This document shows positions 7,514 through 13,910 of a DNA stretch of 16,923 bases, one piece after another (position 1 is the first letter of the stretch; the number at the start of each line of letters is the position of its first letter). The position numbers were made by a program, and so were the translations under genes. The notes under the pieces are model-generated. The model did not search any database and was not told the origin of the DNA. It saw only the letters and a program-made list of their open reading frames with translations. Source of the DNA: Pelotomaculum sp. (GTDB taxonomy: Bacteria > Bacillota > Desulfotomaculia > Desulfotomaculales > Pelotomaculaceae); assembly GCA_003489345.1 (NCBI GenBank), contig DNIT01000049.1, positions 1,976 to 18,898 of the forward strand. Reading direction: 5' to 3'.

Positions 7514-9118
7514 CTAACCTATGGCCAGTTTTCTATCGCTTTGGACGCAATCATCAAGATTAAAGGCCTCTTTCTTGCCGCTATACTTCATACGCAGTCT
7601 GGGTTTTTCAATCTTGCCGGTGGGGTTCCTGGGCACCTTATCAAAGAAAACCTTAAGCGGCCTTTTGTACTTGGGTAAAGCTTGACAGAATTCAATGACC
7701 ATAGCCTCTGTAAGCAGCCTGCCGGGCTTGGTCTCCACAATCGCTACGGGTATCTCCCCCAGACGATTGTGGGGCATGCCAATCACAGCGACGTCCTTGA
7801 TATCGTCATGAGCCTGCAGGAAATCTTCAATTTCTACCGGGAAGATATTCTCTCCGCCATAAATAACGATATCTTTTTTGCGATCCACAAGAAAGATAAA
7901 CCCGTCTTCGTCCTGCCACGCCATATCTCCGGTATGAAGCCAGCCGTTCTTCAAAACATTCCCGGTGGCCTCCGGGCTTTCATAATAACCATGCATCACG
8001 CCCGGTCCCCTGACAAGCAATTCCCCAACCTTACCTCCGGGAACAGGCCTGTCACGATCATCAACAATCATTACCTCCCAGTTAAAACCGGGAATTCCAA
8101 TGGCCCCGACCTTGTGTATGTTTTCAATTCCAAGGTGAACACAACCAGGACCGGTTGCCTCACTCAAGCCGTAGTTGGTGTCATAAAGTTGATCAGGAAA
8201 GTACTTCTGCCACCTGCGGATCAGGCTAGGAGGCACAGGCTGGGCTCCGATATGCATAAGCCGCCACTGAGCAAGGTTATATTCCTTCAGGTTGATTTCC
8301 CCTCTTTCAATAGCGTCGAGGATATCCTGCGCCCACGGGACAAGGAGCCATACGATGGTTGCCCTTTCTTCCGATACGGCCTCAATAATCCAACGGGGAT
8401 TTATACCACGCAGGATAACAGCTTTAGAACCTACAACCAGACTGCCGAACCAGTGCATCTTAGCTCCGGTATGGTACAGCGGGGGGATGCAAAGGAAATT
8501 GTCCTCGTGTGTCTGAAGGTGATGGCGGTTTTCCGTAATGCAGGCCGATACAAGGTTAGCATGCGTTAGCAAAATCGGTTTGGGTATACCGGTGGTACCG
8601 GAAGTAAAGTAAAGCGCGGCTTCATAATGGTCGTAAATTTCAACTTCAGGAGCGCCGGCAGGGAATTGGGCCAATAGTTCATTATAATTCTCAGCGATTT
8701 CAGGGCAGCCCTCGCCCACAAAAATAAAGCTTTCGGTGCAGCTGAGCGAACCGCCTATCTCGTTGATTTTTTCCCGGAACTCGGGTCCATAAACAAGCGC
8801 TTTGGCATGCGCGGTTTCTACGCATTTCCTGATTTCTTCCACAGTAAAACGAAAGTTCAGCGGCACAGCCAGGGCTCCGGTTTTCAAAATTCCAAAATAA
8901 ACAGGCAGCCATTCCAAACAGTTCATCATTAGAATAACAACCTTATCTCCCTGCCCAATGCCTCTAGACAGTAAAAGGTTGGCCAGCCTGTTGGCTGACT
9001 TTTCAAATTCCAGCCAGGTGATCTCTCTTCGCATGCCTACAGCCGGCTCACGCTCAATCAGAGCAATATCGTCAGGGTACATCCGCGCGTTACGACAAAG
9101 CATTTCTGTTATTGGCAT
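7514..9118 (-). CDS. AMP-forming acyl-CoA synthetase/ligase
   Basis: A 534-aa member of the ANL superfamily, which activates a carboxylic acid with ATP to an acyl-AMP and then transfers it to CoA. The core motifs are all present: the ATP loop YFTSGTTGIPKPILLTH (about residue 170), the YGLSEATG motif, the A8 region GWLHTGDMAW followed by DRKKDIVIYGGENIFPVEIE, and the C-terminal catalytic lysine in NPTGKIEKPRLR. The architecture is that of medium/long-chain fatty-acyl or aryl-CoA ligases; the substrate cannot be read from sequence. I chose ATG 9118 (MPITEML), which follows a GGTGGGGGG site by about 9 bases; a frame six residues longer exists. No acyl-CoA dehydrogenase or thiolase neighbours help to fix the pathway. 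A trio of 9-bp repeats lies 70-110 bases upstream. Confidence 0.9.
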   Translation of the reverse strand: MPITEMLCRNARMYPDDIALIEREPAVGMRREITWLEFEKSANRLANLLLSRGIGQGDKVVILMMNCLEWLPVYFGILKTGALAVPLNFRFTVEEIRKCVETAHAKALVYGPEFREKINEIGGSLSCTESFIFVGEGCPEIAENYNELLAQFPAGAPEVEIYDHYEAALYFTSGTTGIPKPILLTHANLVSACITENRHHLQTHEDNFLCIPPLYHTGAKMHWFGSLVVGSKAVILRGINPRWIIEAVSEERATIVWLLVPWAQDILDAIERGEINLKEYNLAQWRLMHIGAQPVPPSLIRRWQKYFPDQLYDTNYGLSEATGPGCVHLGIENIHKVGAIGIPGFNWEVMIVDDRDRPVPGGKVGELLVRGPGVMHGYYESPEATGNVLKNGWLHTGDMAWQDEDGFIFLVDRKKDIVIYGGENIFPVEIEDFLQAHDDIKDVAVIGMPHNRLGEIPVAIVETKPGRLLTEAMVIEFCQALPKYKRPLKVFFDKVPRNPTGKIEKPRLRMKYSGKKEAFNLDDCVQSDRKLAIG

Positions 9119-9188
9119 AAAAAAACAACCCCCCACCGTTCTACCATTCTACAGATCCCTCTTTCAAATATGATTTTTAATTTGCTTA

Positions 9189-9225
9189 AATTTCTACGTG
9201 ATATAAATTTCTACCGAATTTCTAC
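9189..9225. repeat. Three 9-bp direct repeats upstream of the acyl-CoA synthetase
   Basis: AATTTCTAC occurs three times, at 9189-9197, 9206-9214 and 9217-9225 (spacing 17 then 11). They lie 71-107 bases upstream of the ligase start and could be a regulator-binding array for that divergently unaccompanied gene. Function is inference only. Confidence 0.5.
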
Positions 9226-9360
9226 TGATAAAGAATATTCAACACAAGAGTTTTATTTCCTGCCAAATTTATTTTTTTTCTCCCATGCTTTGAACTATAA
9301 TAAGTCCCTCGTTTTGCCGGCGGTGAATTCATATTTCATTTCCTGACCCTCGATAAACCA

Positions 9361-9453
9361 AACCCGCCTGTTAAGGCGGGTAAAAAGAAGGAAGAAAAAG
9401 GAGGTTAAAAGGTGATCCTGATATATCATCCGGTTGGCAACCGGTTATTTTTA
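9361..9453 (+). ncRNA. Two-hairpin RNA-like element, copy 1
   Basis: Layout: a strong hairpin CCCGCCT/AGGCGGG (9363-9380, GTTA loop), then a purine-rich stretch, a TATAT segment, and a second hairpin CCGGTT/AACCGG (9430-9444) followed by TTATTTTTA, which looks like an intrinsic terminator. The same layout occurs at 11447-11540 with near-identical final segments. The middle contains AAGGAGG followed 8 bases later by a GTG that opens a 16-codon frame, but the reading frame is not kept in the other copy, so an RNA rather than a peptide is the better reading. The flanks 9226-9360 and 9454-9670 contain no gene I can support. Family unknown. Confidence 0.5.
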
Positions 9454-9670
9454 GTTCAATAAGCTTAACGGTTGATTATATTTTAGCCTTAGATTCTTAA
9501 ATTATGCTGAAAAGTATATTAAGTTTTCATTAATATTAGGTAAATAAATGCAAAAAGCTCTGCTCTGAAAAACAGAATTGTGCCATTATTCTTGTAAATT
9601 AATTAAGCCCCTTCACAGGGACTTTCTTTTTCTTAGAAATAATATTAAAACCAAAAATCGCTAACTTGCA

Positions 9671-9853
9671 TCAATCATTGTTTTTTACGGTATCTACAAT
9701 TTCACGTATCAGAGAGTCAATTTCATTAATCTCATTGATCAGTATCAATGAATAATCTATCTTTTTATGCTCTTTAGCAAGGATGAGGTAGCCTTTTAGA
9801 ATGGTGAGCTTATCAAATAACCTGCTGCAAATATTTAATATCTTTTCTTCCAC
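9671..9853 (-). CDS. Small HisKA-like protein lacking the phospho-accepting histidine
   Basis: A 60-aa, all-helical protein. Residues 6-24 (ICSRLFDKLTILKGYLIL) line up with the dimerisation helix of sporulation-type histidine kinases, whose consensus is ISHEIRNPLTVIKGYLQLL, and the tail LILINEINEIDSLIREIVD matches the second helix (typically YLDIMLEEIDRINEIV). In the alignment serine stands where the phosphorylated histidine should be, and there is no ATPase domain. It could sequester or modulate a kinase or a Spo0F-like regulator, or be a decayed kinase fragment. The start is a GTG at 9853 with GGGGGAG about 11-13 bases upstream, a somewhat long spacing. A Spo0E-like phosphatase is an alternative reading, but the SQELD motif is not present. 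Confidence 0.6.
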   Translation of the reverse strand: MEEKILNICSRLFDKLTILKGYLILAKEHKKIDYSLILINEINEIDSLIREIVDTVKNND

Positions 9854-9953
9854 CTTAGCCAGTGCTCCCCCTTTTAGCCGAGTTACTACTTATAACAATT
9901 AACTTATTAATCAACATCTCTTGCATTTTGTAGTAAATTTATATTTAGAAAAC

Positions 9954-9986
9954 AAAAAAAGCCCGCTCCGGAGAGCAAGGCTTTTT
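9954..9986. terminator. Bidirectional terminator, hairpin-repeat copy 1 (variant)
   Basis: Seven A's, then GCCCGCTCCGGAGAGCAAGG and CTTTTT. GCC/GGC and GCTC/GAGC pair around a CGGA loop. The A-run and T-run on opposite sides allow termination on either strand; it lies downstream of the minus-strand gene at 10069-10263. It is a variant of the hairpin found at 11114 and 12082. Confidence 0.6.
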
Positions 9987-10068
9987 ATATGTTATTTCGT
10001 TTGCTGCCGTTGTAGTTGTACTATCCCTAGTAAGAGTTTGTGGCAGACTGAAAACCGAGTTTATCCTT

Positions 10069-10263
10069 TCACAGGACTTCAAATGCTCCCCCAGATGGCT
10101 GGAAATGCAACCTAAACCCCAGCGGGACGGTCTGGTCCAAGATACGGCCATGAACGCTGTCAATACTTTTGCCAGTGCAGTTAAACAGCAGAAGCCCTTC
10201 TTCCTTGATTGCCTTGGCAACCTTCTCAGGTACCCTTTGCTGCCAGGACACTCTACTCTGCAA
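10069..10263 (-). CDS. Small hypothetical protein
   Basis: A 64-aa protein I do not recognise. The text is convincingly coding: PEKVAKAIKEEGLLLFNCTG, then SIDSVHGRILDQTVPLGFR, ending QPSGGAFEVL, with balanced amino acids and wobble-biased codons. An N-terminal amphipathic helix followed by short strands is likely; there is no signal peptide or membrane segment. The start is uncertain: TTG at 10263 has only a weak GAGAG upstream, a GTG at 10251 is possible, and the frame is open for another 12 codons upstream without an ATG. A hairpin terminator follows 80 bases downstream (9954-9986). The opposite-strand and alternative-frame readings here look like shadows. Confidence 0.55.
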   Translation of the reverse strand: MQSRVSWQQRVPEKVAKAIKEEGLLLFNCTGKSIDSVHGRILDQTVPLGFRLHFQPSGGAFEVL

Positions 10264-10366
10264 TCGCCCGCTCTCTTCTTTGACCGGTTCCCCCTTCTAA
10301 ACATGTAACAATAACCAGCATTTTTGAATAATCTACTAATAGCAATTATGGGAGGGGGTACTTCAA

Positions 10367-10894
10367 TTGAACTACTTTTATGGAATTTTATTAACAATAC
10401 TTGGATTGTTAATTTTAGCCCGTTATGTTTTCAAGGTTAAAATACCAATTTTTATAGTCTCAACCGCTATCATCATCATCCTTGTTGGAGTCTCATTATT
10501 TTTCCATAGGCCTGAGCCAGGCTCCGACAGTGAGATGGTTTTTAGCAATAAAACTATTCAAGTTGCAAATCCGGCCGAAGAATACAATTTAGCTTTTAGC
10601 GGAGGTACAATTGACTTGTCGATGGTGTCACCTCGACACAAAGGGCAAAAGATTAGAATCAACAGCCTGCTATCATGCGGAACCATTAAAATAAAACCAG
10701 GAACACCTGCTGTTATTAGAATTAATTCCGTACTTTCAGTAACTCAAACACCAGACAATTCCTCTGTCTACCTCGGAAGGTATAGTTACAGGACAGCAAG
10801 TTTTAACGAAAACTCAAATTATCTTGATATAGAAATTAACAATATTTTTACCAAATTAAAAGTTGACGAAGTCATTCAGACCAAAACCCCTTAG
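10367..10894 (+). CDS. LiaF-like membrane protein
   Basis: A 175-aa protein with two N-terminal membrane helices (about 4-22 and 27-47) and an extracellular or cytoplasmic beta-rich domain with repeated short strands (NLAFSGGTIDLS, INSLLSCGTIKIKPGT, YLDIEINNIFTKLKV). This layout matches the LiaF/YvqF and DUF2154 'toast-rack' group, whose members sense or modulate cell-envelope stress next to LiaRS-type two-component systems. No such system is adjacent here, so the role is inferred from layout only. The TTG start at 10367 follows GGAGGGGG (10351-10358) by 8 bases. It is AT-rich compared with the thi operon. The nearest minus-strand gene diverges upstream. Confidence 0.6.
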   Translation: MNYFYGILLTILGLLILARYVFKVKIPIFIVSTAIIIILVGVSLFFHRPEPGSDSEMVFSNKTIQVANPAEEYNLAFSGGTIDLSMVSPRHKGQKIRINSLLSCGTIKIKPGTPAVIRINSVLSVTQTPDNSSVYLGRYSYRTASFNENSNYLDIEINNIFTKLKVDEVIQTKTP

Positions 10895-10955
10895 ACTTTA
10901 CCCACGCCCAAAAGGCTATACCAAACAAACCGGCTAAGAAACCAAATGGGCATCG

Positions 10956-11048
10956 AAAAGCCCTCCGGGCACTTGACGCTGGTGGGCGAGATAAGAGCGA
11001 ACTTACGGCTTTCTGCGTCAATTAGCTCGTCTACCCCTTGGCACCGCC
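10956..11048 (-). pseudogene. Decayed tRNA-Val copy with its downstream terminator remnant
   Basis: Bases 10980-11048 match the intact tRNA-Val at 14451-14525 in the same orientation. The 3' end is kept best (TGGTGGGCG identical, then a gapped match through TTCTGCGT), while the D-arm side is scrambled and the 5' acceptor no longer pairs with the 3' acceptor, so it cannot fold as a tRNA. Beyond the CCA end, 10956-10979 matches the terminator region of the intact locus at 22 of 24 positions. The 24 bases that carry the terminator's first arm (equivalent to 14427-14450) are missing. This is either an old attachment-site copy or a decayed gene duplication. Confidence 0.75.
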
Positions 11049-11113
11049 TCAGTATATTTTTATTGAAATAGGCAACTTTGTGCCATAAACTTTAGGTGTA
11101 TAAAAACACAAAA

Positions 11114-11137
11114 GGCCCTGCTCCGGAGAGCGAGGCC
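11114..11137. repeat. 24-nt hairpin repeat, copy 2
   Basis: GGCCCTGCTCC then GGAGAGCGAGGCC. GGCC/GGCC and GCTC/GAGC pair around a CGGA loop. It is identical over 24 bases to the copy at 12082-12105. The minus strand continues CCTTTTGTG, so it may terminate minus-strand transcripts such as the small peptide gene at 11267-11350. Confidence 0.7.
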
Positions 11138-11266
11138 CTTGAATGTCTGCGTATTTAGTTTGTCCATGTCTCTGACTCTCATCCGTCACCCCGACTAACC
11201 TCCAACAGATTCTCACTATCAGCCTTGGCCGCTCAGTCCGTTCAGTCCGGCAAACATGCAGACGCT

Positions 11267-11350
11267 CTAACCCCCGTCAAAAGAACCAATCATTCCCAAC
11301 ATGCCTATTAACCCTAAGATAAGGATTATTAAAACAAGTACATGTAACAT
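11267..11350 (-). CDS. 27-aa single-helix membrane peptide
   Basis: ATG at 11350 opens a 27-codon frame that reads as one hydrophobic helix, MLHVLVLIILILGLIGMLG, followed by a short polar tail ending FDGG. A GGGGG ribosome-binding site stands about 7 bases upstream. The composition is that of small membrane peptides common in spore-formers. A longer overlapping frame in another register (11277-11468) looks like a shadow. Moderate confidence because of the short length. Confidence 0.45.
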   Translation of the reverse strand: MLHVLVLIILILGLIGMLGMIGSFDGG

Positions 11351-11446
11351 TCCAATACCCCCAACTGTCTTTTTTATAGATAGAATAATGCAGAATTATT
11401 AAAATACCATTAAATTCCAGGACTTTCGCAATCATAAAAAAATATA

Positions 11447-11540
11447 CCCGCTTGAAAAGCGGGCGCAAAAGAGGGAGAAAAAAATGAAATGCATAAATCA
11501 GAAGGCTCTATATGTAATCCAGCCGGCAGCCGGTTATTTT
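11447..11540 (+). ncRNA. Two-hairpin RNA-like element, copy 2
   Basis: Same layout as 9361-9453: hairpin CCCGCTT/AAGCGGG (11447-11463, GAA loop), purine-rich stretch, TATATGTAATCC segment, second hairpin AGCCGG/CCGGTT (11521-11535) and TATTTTTG. The first stem differs from copy 1 by a compensated pair (C-G in copy 1, T-A here), and the second hairpin is preserved with a different pairing partner, both signs of structural constraint. An ATG frame of 19 codons is present but is in a different register from the frame in copy 1. The function is unknown. Confidence 0.5.
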
Positions 11541-11649
11541 TGACTACAAATATGCTCCGCTGATTAATTGTATTTTAAATCTCCATACTTAAATCAACCT
11601 GAGGAAAAGATTAAAATTAGCTGAATGTTTCTTTGCAAAAAATAAAAAA

Positions 11650-11667
11650 GCCCCCGCTCCGGAGATC
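11650..11667. repeat. Truncated hairpin-repeat copy 3
   Basis: GCCCCCGCTCCGGAGATC, preceded by a run of A's, matches the left half and loop of the 24-nt hairpin repeat but lacks the right arm. It sits just beyond a minus-strand terminator. Confidence 0.5.
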
Positions 11668-11675
11668 ATTCCACG

Positions 11676-11696
11676 AAAAACCGCCTCATTGGGCGG
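11676..11696 (-). terminator. Minus-strand intrinsic terminator
   Basis: On the minus strand CCGCC (11696-11692) pairs with GGCGG (11685-11681) and is followed by TTTTT. The upstream minus-strand stretch 11700-11800 has no gene I can support, so what it terminates is unclear. Confidence 0.55.
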
Positions 11697-11873
11697 CCCT
11701 ATGCTACCCGCTATCAGCTTGTTCAACCCAGACCAGCCTCCAGCAACTTTTGCAGTTTCCGGCCCCGTAAGCCGCTCTGTTGGAACGATTTGCAATGCTC
11801 CTACATAAGATACCGAAGAAACATATTACTGGGCCTTTACTAATTCGTCCAGTACGTAAAGGGGGTTAAATAA

Positions 11874-12002
11874 ATGGCGCTCGGAGTAGCCGGAGGCACA
11901 GGATGTGGTGGTGGAGCCGGTTTCGGGAACTGGGGCTTTATCATCTTCCTGATCTTCATCCTGCTTATATTCGGAGTAGGGTTCATAGGCGGCTGTATTT
12001 AG
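11874..12002 (+). CDS. YjcZ-like small membrane protein
   Basis: A 42-aa protein: a glycine-rich N-terminus (VAGGTGCGGGAGFGNW), then one hydrophobic helix (GFIIFLIFILLIFGVGFIGG), ending CI. This is the layout of the YjcZ family of sporulation-associated small proteins (glycine/tyrosine-rich head, single helix with a FILL core). The ATG at 11874 follows AGGGGGTT by about 7 bases. A near-perfect intrinsic terminator follows 21 bases after the stop, so it is a single-gene unit. G+C is higher than in the neighbouring peptides. The family call rests on layout and the helix core; details such as the cysteines are unusual. Confidence 0.65.
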   Translation: MALGVAGGTGCGGGAGFGNWGFIIFLIFILLIFGVGFIGGCI

Positions 12003-12023
12003 AACCGATAATTAAGTCATGAA

Positions 12024-12053
12024 GAAAGCCGCCTGAGGCGGCTTTCTGTTTTT
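12024..12053 (+). terminator. Terminator of the YjcZ-like gene
   Basis: GAAAGCCGCC (12024-12033) pairs perfectly with GGCGGCTTTC (12037-12046) around a TGA loop, followed by TGTTTTT. Confidence 0.9.
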
Positions 12054-12081
12054 CCTGGTGGTTTGTTTACTATTCAATAAA

Positions 12082-12105
12082 GGCCCTGCTCCGGAGAGCG
12101 AGGCC
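12082..12105. repeat. 24-nt hairpin repeat, copy 4
   Basis: Identical over 24 bases to 11114-11137, with flanking A's before and CTTTCG after. It lies about 30 bases after the terminator of the YjcZ-like gene, so a simple terminator role here would be redundant. Confidence 0.7.
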
Positions 12106-12118
12106 TTTCGTTGTTCTT

Positions 12119-12139
12119 AAATCACTTTTATAGTGATTT
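12119..12139. promoter_or_regulatory. 8-bp inverted repeat
   Basis: AAATCACT (12119-12126) and AGTGATTT (12132-12139) form a perfect inverted repeat with a TTTAT spacer and no T-run after it. It lies about 180 bases before the acetyltransferase gene and could be an operator. Confidence 0.35.
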
Positions 12140-12315
12140 AGAAAATATATTTACATTCCTATACAAAAGATAAATACTGTTATTAAAGTTTTACTTTTAT
12201 AACGCAAGTGAATGAACACTGACCTTTGTTATAATTCTATAAGTTATAATTGGTAGAAAGTTTACTCATTTTTATCATTAATGATATAATTAACAAAAAA
12301 CTGGAGGTATCCCAT

Positions 12316-12696
12316 ATGCATATAAGAGAAACAAAAAGAGAAAATCGTGCTGATGGTATCTGGGTAACAATAGTTTGTTATAATGATTGTGAATATGAAA
12401 TGGGATATTTAAAATATACTGAACCTAACCCTGTGTCTGGTACTCAAGTAAATCTGCAGGAGATTATTGTTGTGGAACCTAGACGTCATGGATTAGGTAC
12501 ATTTTTGCTTAACTACTTAAAAGAGATAACTAAAACAAGGCATAATTCCGTTCCAATAGTTGTTCCCCAAATAGCATCTCTAGAATATTATGATGGATGT
12601 GAGGAACTTGAAGGAGTTATAAAATTTTACGAAAGCAATGGCTTTACTGTAAAAAGATTATCTAATAGTGAAGCTGAAGGTGTATACCGTTTTTGA
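12316..12696 (+). CDS. GNAT-family N-acetyltransferase
   Basis: A 126-aa GNAT protein, which would transfer an acetyl group from acetyl-CoA to an amine. The acetyl-CoA-binding motif A is clear: VNLQEIIVVEPRRHGLGTFLL around residues 45-65 with RRHGLG as the R-x-x-G-x-G loop. The C-terminal FYESNGFTVKRL matches motif B. The substrate is unknown. I chose ATG 12316 because CTGGAGGT lies 8 bases upstream; the frame is open a further 22 codons upstream, but that part reads as AT-rich leader. The gene is much richer in A+T than the thi operon and stands alone, with an inverted repeat upstream, so recent acquisition is plausible. Confidence 0.75.
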   Translation: MHIRETKRENRADGIWVTIVCYNDCEYEMGYLKYTEPNPVSGTQVNLQEIIVVEPRRHGLGTFLLNYLKEITKTRHNSVPIVVPQIASLEYYDGCEELEGVIKFYESNGFTVKRLSNSEAEGVYRF

Positions 12697-12749
12697 TTCT
12701 TTACTTTGCTCCAAAATTAGTGAGTCAACCAATAGACCCCTTAAAATAA

Positions 12750-12775
12750 TCAAAAAGAATTCGCCATGTTTGGCG
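12750..12775 (-). terminator. Terminator of the frameshifted minus-strand gene
   Basis: On the minus strand CGCCA (12775-12771) pairs with TGGCG (12766-12762) and is followed by AATTCTTTTTG. It is 22 bases after the stop of the gene at 12797-13037. Confidence 0.5.
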
Positions 12776-12796
12776 CCTTCTCTGTCTTGTTTTAAT

Positions 12797-13037
12797 TTAG
12801 CTTCTTTTGAATAATTCTCTGAGCACATCTTCATATATGTCCCTAAAATATTCTTTATCTCTGTCGAAATTATCTTCTGCTTCGGAGGATGTTAGGATAA
12901 AATTTTCCTGCTTTCTACTATTCCCTGGCCTGAGAAAGAGGTGCTTTTGCCCCCCTTTCTGTCACCAAGTCAACCCTGTCGATTTCACTGGCCTGCCGCT
13001 GGATCTCGGCAATAAGCTGCTGGGAGACTTTGTTCAA
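12797..13037 (-). pseudogene. Small hypothetical gene interrupted by a frameshift in a G-run
   Basis: Two adjoining frames both read as real protein. The first, from a TTG at 13037 behind a GGGGAG ribosome-binding site, reads NKVSQQLIAEIQRQASEIDR then VDLVTER. The second, one base shifted, reads KQENFILTSSEAEDNFDR then DKEYFRDIYEDVLRELFKRS and ends at 12797. They join at six G's (C's at 12950-12955 on the plus strand); with five the gene would be one frame of 79 codons. It is charged and helical, with no known family. Either a real pseudogene, a phase-variable homopolymer, or a sequencing error. A terminator follows directly, supporting a genuine transcription unit. Confidence 0.55.
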
Positions 13038-13150
13038 TCGGCATCACTCCCCCCCGGGTGTGGTTTTTTTGCTTTGCAATAAAAGGAATTTAGTTTTTTT
13101 AGTAAGAATGGTATATAACAGATAAAGTTATTAAAAATAGGAGGTATCCT

Positions 13151-13441
13151 ATGAATTCGAGAAAATTATTTATCTTATTCGCTATCTTTATCTTTGCTAT
13201 TTTTCTTGCTACAAGTTATTCCCCTGAATTAGCAATTAGGAGACATCTATTTTTTGATAGCCCTACCCAAAGCTTTACATGCACTATTAACAAAACTAAT
13301 CTTATTGATAAAGAGTATGGTCAACAATACACTATAAAGGGCTTTATTGAGCCAGAAAGTCGAGGAGAAATATCGTTTGCTTACGTAAAGAAAAGTTTTA
13401 TTGGCATGTATCATTGGTCAGGTGGAGGCTCTGGACCGTAA
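13151..13441 (+). CDS. Small membrane-anchored or secreted hypothetical protein
   Basis: A 96-aa protein of unknown function. Residues 1-22 form a signal peptide or membrane anchor (KLFILFAIFIFAIFLATSY after a short basic start). The remainder is polar and strand-rich (SFTCTINKTNLIDKEYGQQY, GFIEPESRGEISFAYVKKS) and ends in a glycine-rich tail. The ATG follows AGGAGGT (13140-13146) at ideal spacing, so it is probably expressed. Its last 31 bases overlap the end of the convergent zinc-finger gene on the minus strand. I do not recognise a family. Confidence 0.65.
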   Translation: MNSRKLFILFAIFIFAIFLATSYSPELAIRRHLFFDSPTQSFTCTINKTNLIDKEYGQQYTIKGFIEPESRGEISFAYVKKSFIGMYHWSGGGSGP

Positions 13442-13725
13442 GAGTTTCTGTAAAGAATAACAAACCCAGCCTCCTCCTGAAGTATTTTTTTGATTGCTTT
13501 ATTATCATGGCCCAGCTTCTTTAGGAAGCTCACCACGTTGCCCGATTCGTTGCATTTCCAGCATTTCCATAGACCATTGTTGGGGTTAAAGTTAAAATTC
13601 TTTTCATCCCGGCAGAAAGGGCATGCGCCCTCGCACTCGGAACCGCGTTGTTTTTTTACGGCGATGCCGTATTTGGCGAAGAAAGCTCTTATATCAAGCT
13701 GCGTGATTATTTCATCGAGCGTCAT
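13411..13725 (-). CDS. Stand-alone CHC2-type zinc-finger protein (primase N-terminal domain)
   Basis: A 104-aa protein that is almost entirely a DnaG-like CHC2 zinc-binding domain: ACPFCRDEKNFNFNPNNGLW then KCWKCNESGNVVSFLKKLG. The ligand pattern is CX2C-X16-CX2C, with a cysteine where cellular DnaG has histidine, as in some phage and plasmid primases. The N-terminal helix (LDEIITQLDIRAFFAKYGI) is the usual preceding segment. The TOPRIM and polymerase domains that would follow are absent. It may therefore be a DNA-binding accessory protein or a remnant of a mobile-element primase. The ATG at 13725 has GGCGGTG about 5 bases upstream. The C-terminal tail overlaps the convergent gene by 31 bases. 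Confidence 0.75.
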   Translation of the reverse strand: MTLDEIITQLDIRAFFAKYGIAVKKQRGSECEGACPFCRDEKNFNFNPNNGLWKCWKCNESGNVVSFLKKLGHDNKAIKKILQEEAGFVILYRNSYGPEPPPDQ

Positions 13726-13808
13726 GGTTCACCGCCTGATTACTCCTGATTAAAAGTCCGTCGATTGGGCATCATAGTTACATTCACAATTAGAAAAGGA
13801 GAAAACAT

Positions 13809-13910
13809 ATGGACATATTTCGCGACCCCTGGGTGTTGGTGTCCGCGATAGTCTTATTAGGCTGGCTCATAATCACCCGCATCGAACTATGGCGTCGCAA
13901 CAAGCTCTAA
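13809..13910 (+). CDS. 33-aa single-helix membrane peptide
   Basis: ATG at 13809 with AAAGGAG about 7 bases upstream opens a 33-codon frame: DIFRDPWVLVSAIVLLGWLI, then a basic tail ITRIELWRRNKL. One membrane helix with a positive C-terminal end, which predicts the tail inside. It overlaps the end of the minus-strand zinc-ribbon frame by four bases. Function unknown. Confidence 0.55.
   Translation: MDIFRDPWVLVSAIVLLGWLIITRIELWRRNKL

Noticed and set aside
9945..10397. 150-codon minus-strand open frame
   Set aside because: It overlaps the 64-aa gene in another register, is rich in Arg, Cys and Ser with no domain pattern, and runs through the terminator hairpin; it is a shadow.
11589..11795. 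68-codon minus-strand open frame beginning QIVPTERLTGPETAKVAGGW
   Set aside because: The first half looks coding, but the frame runs straight through a strong terminator and the hairpin repeat and its start has a ribosome-binding site only two bases away. I do not call it, although a short real peptide at its 5' end is possible.
12807..13082. 91-codon plus-strand open frame
   Set aside because: It is the complement of the frameshifted minus-strand gene and has no ribosome-binding site or plausible protein composition.
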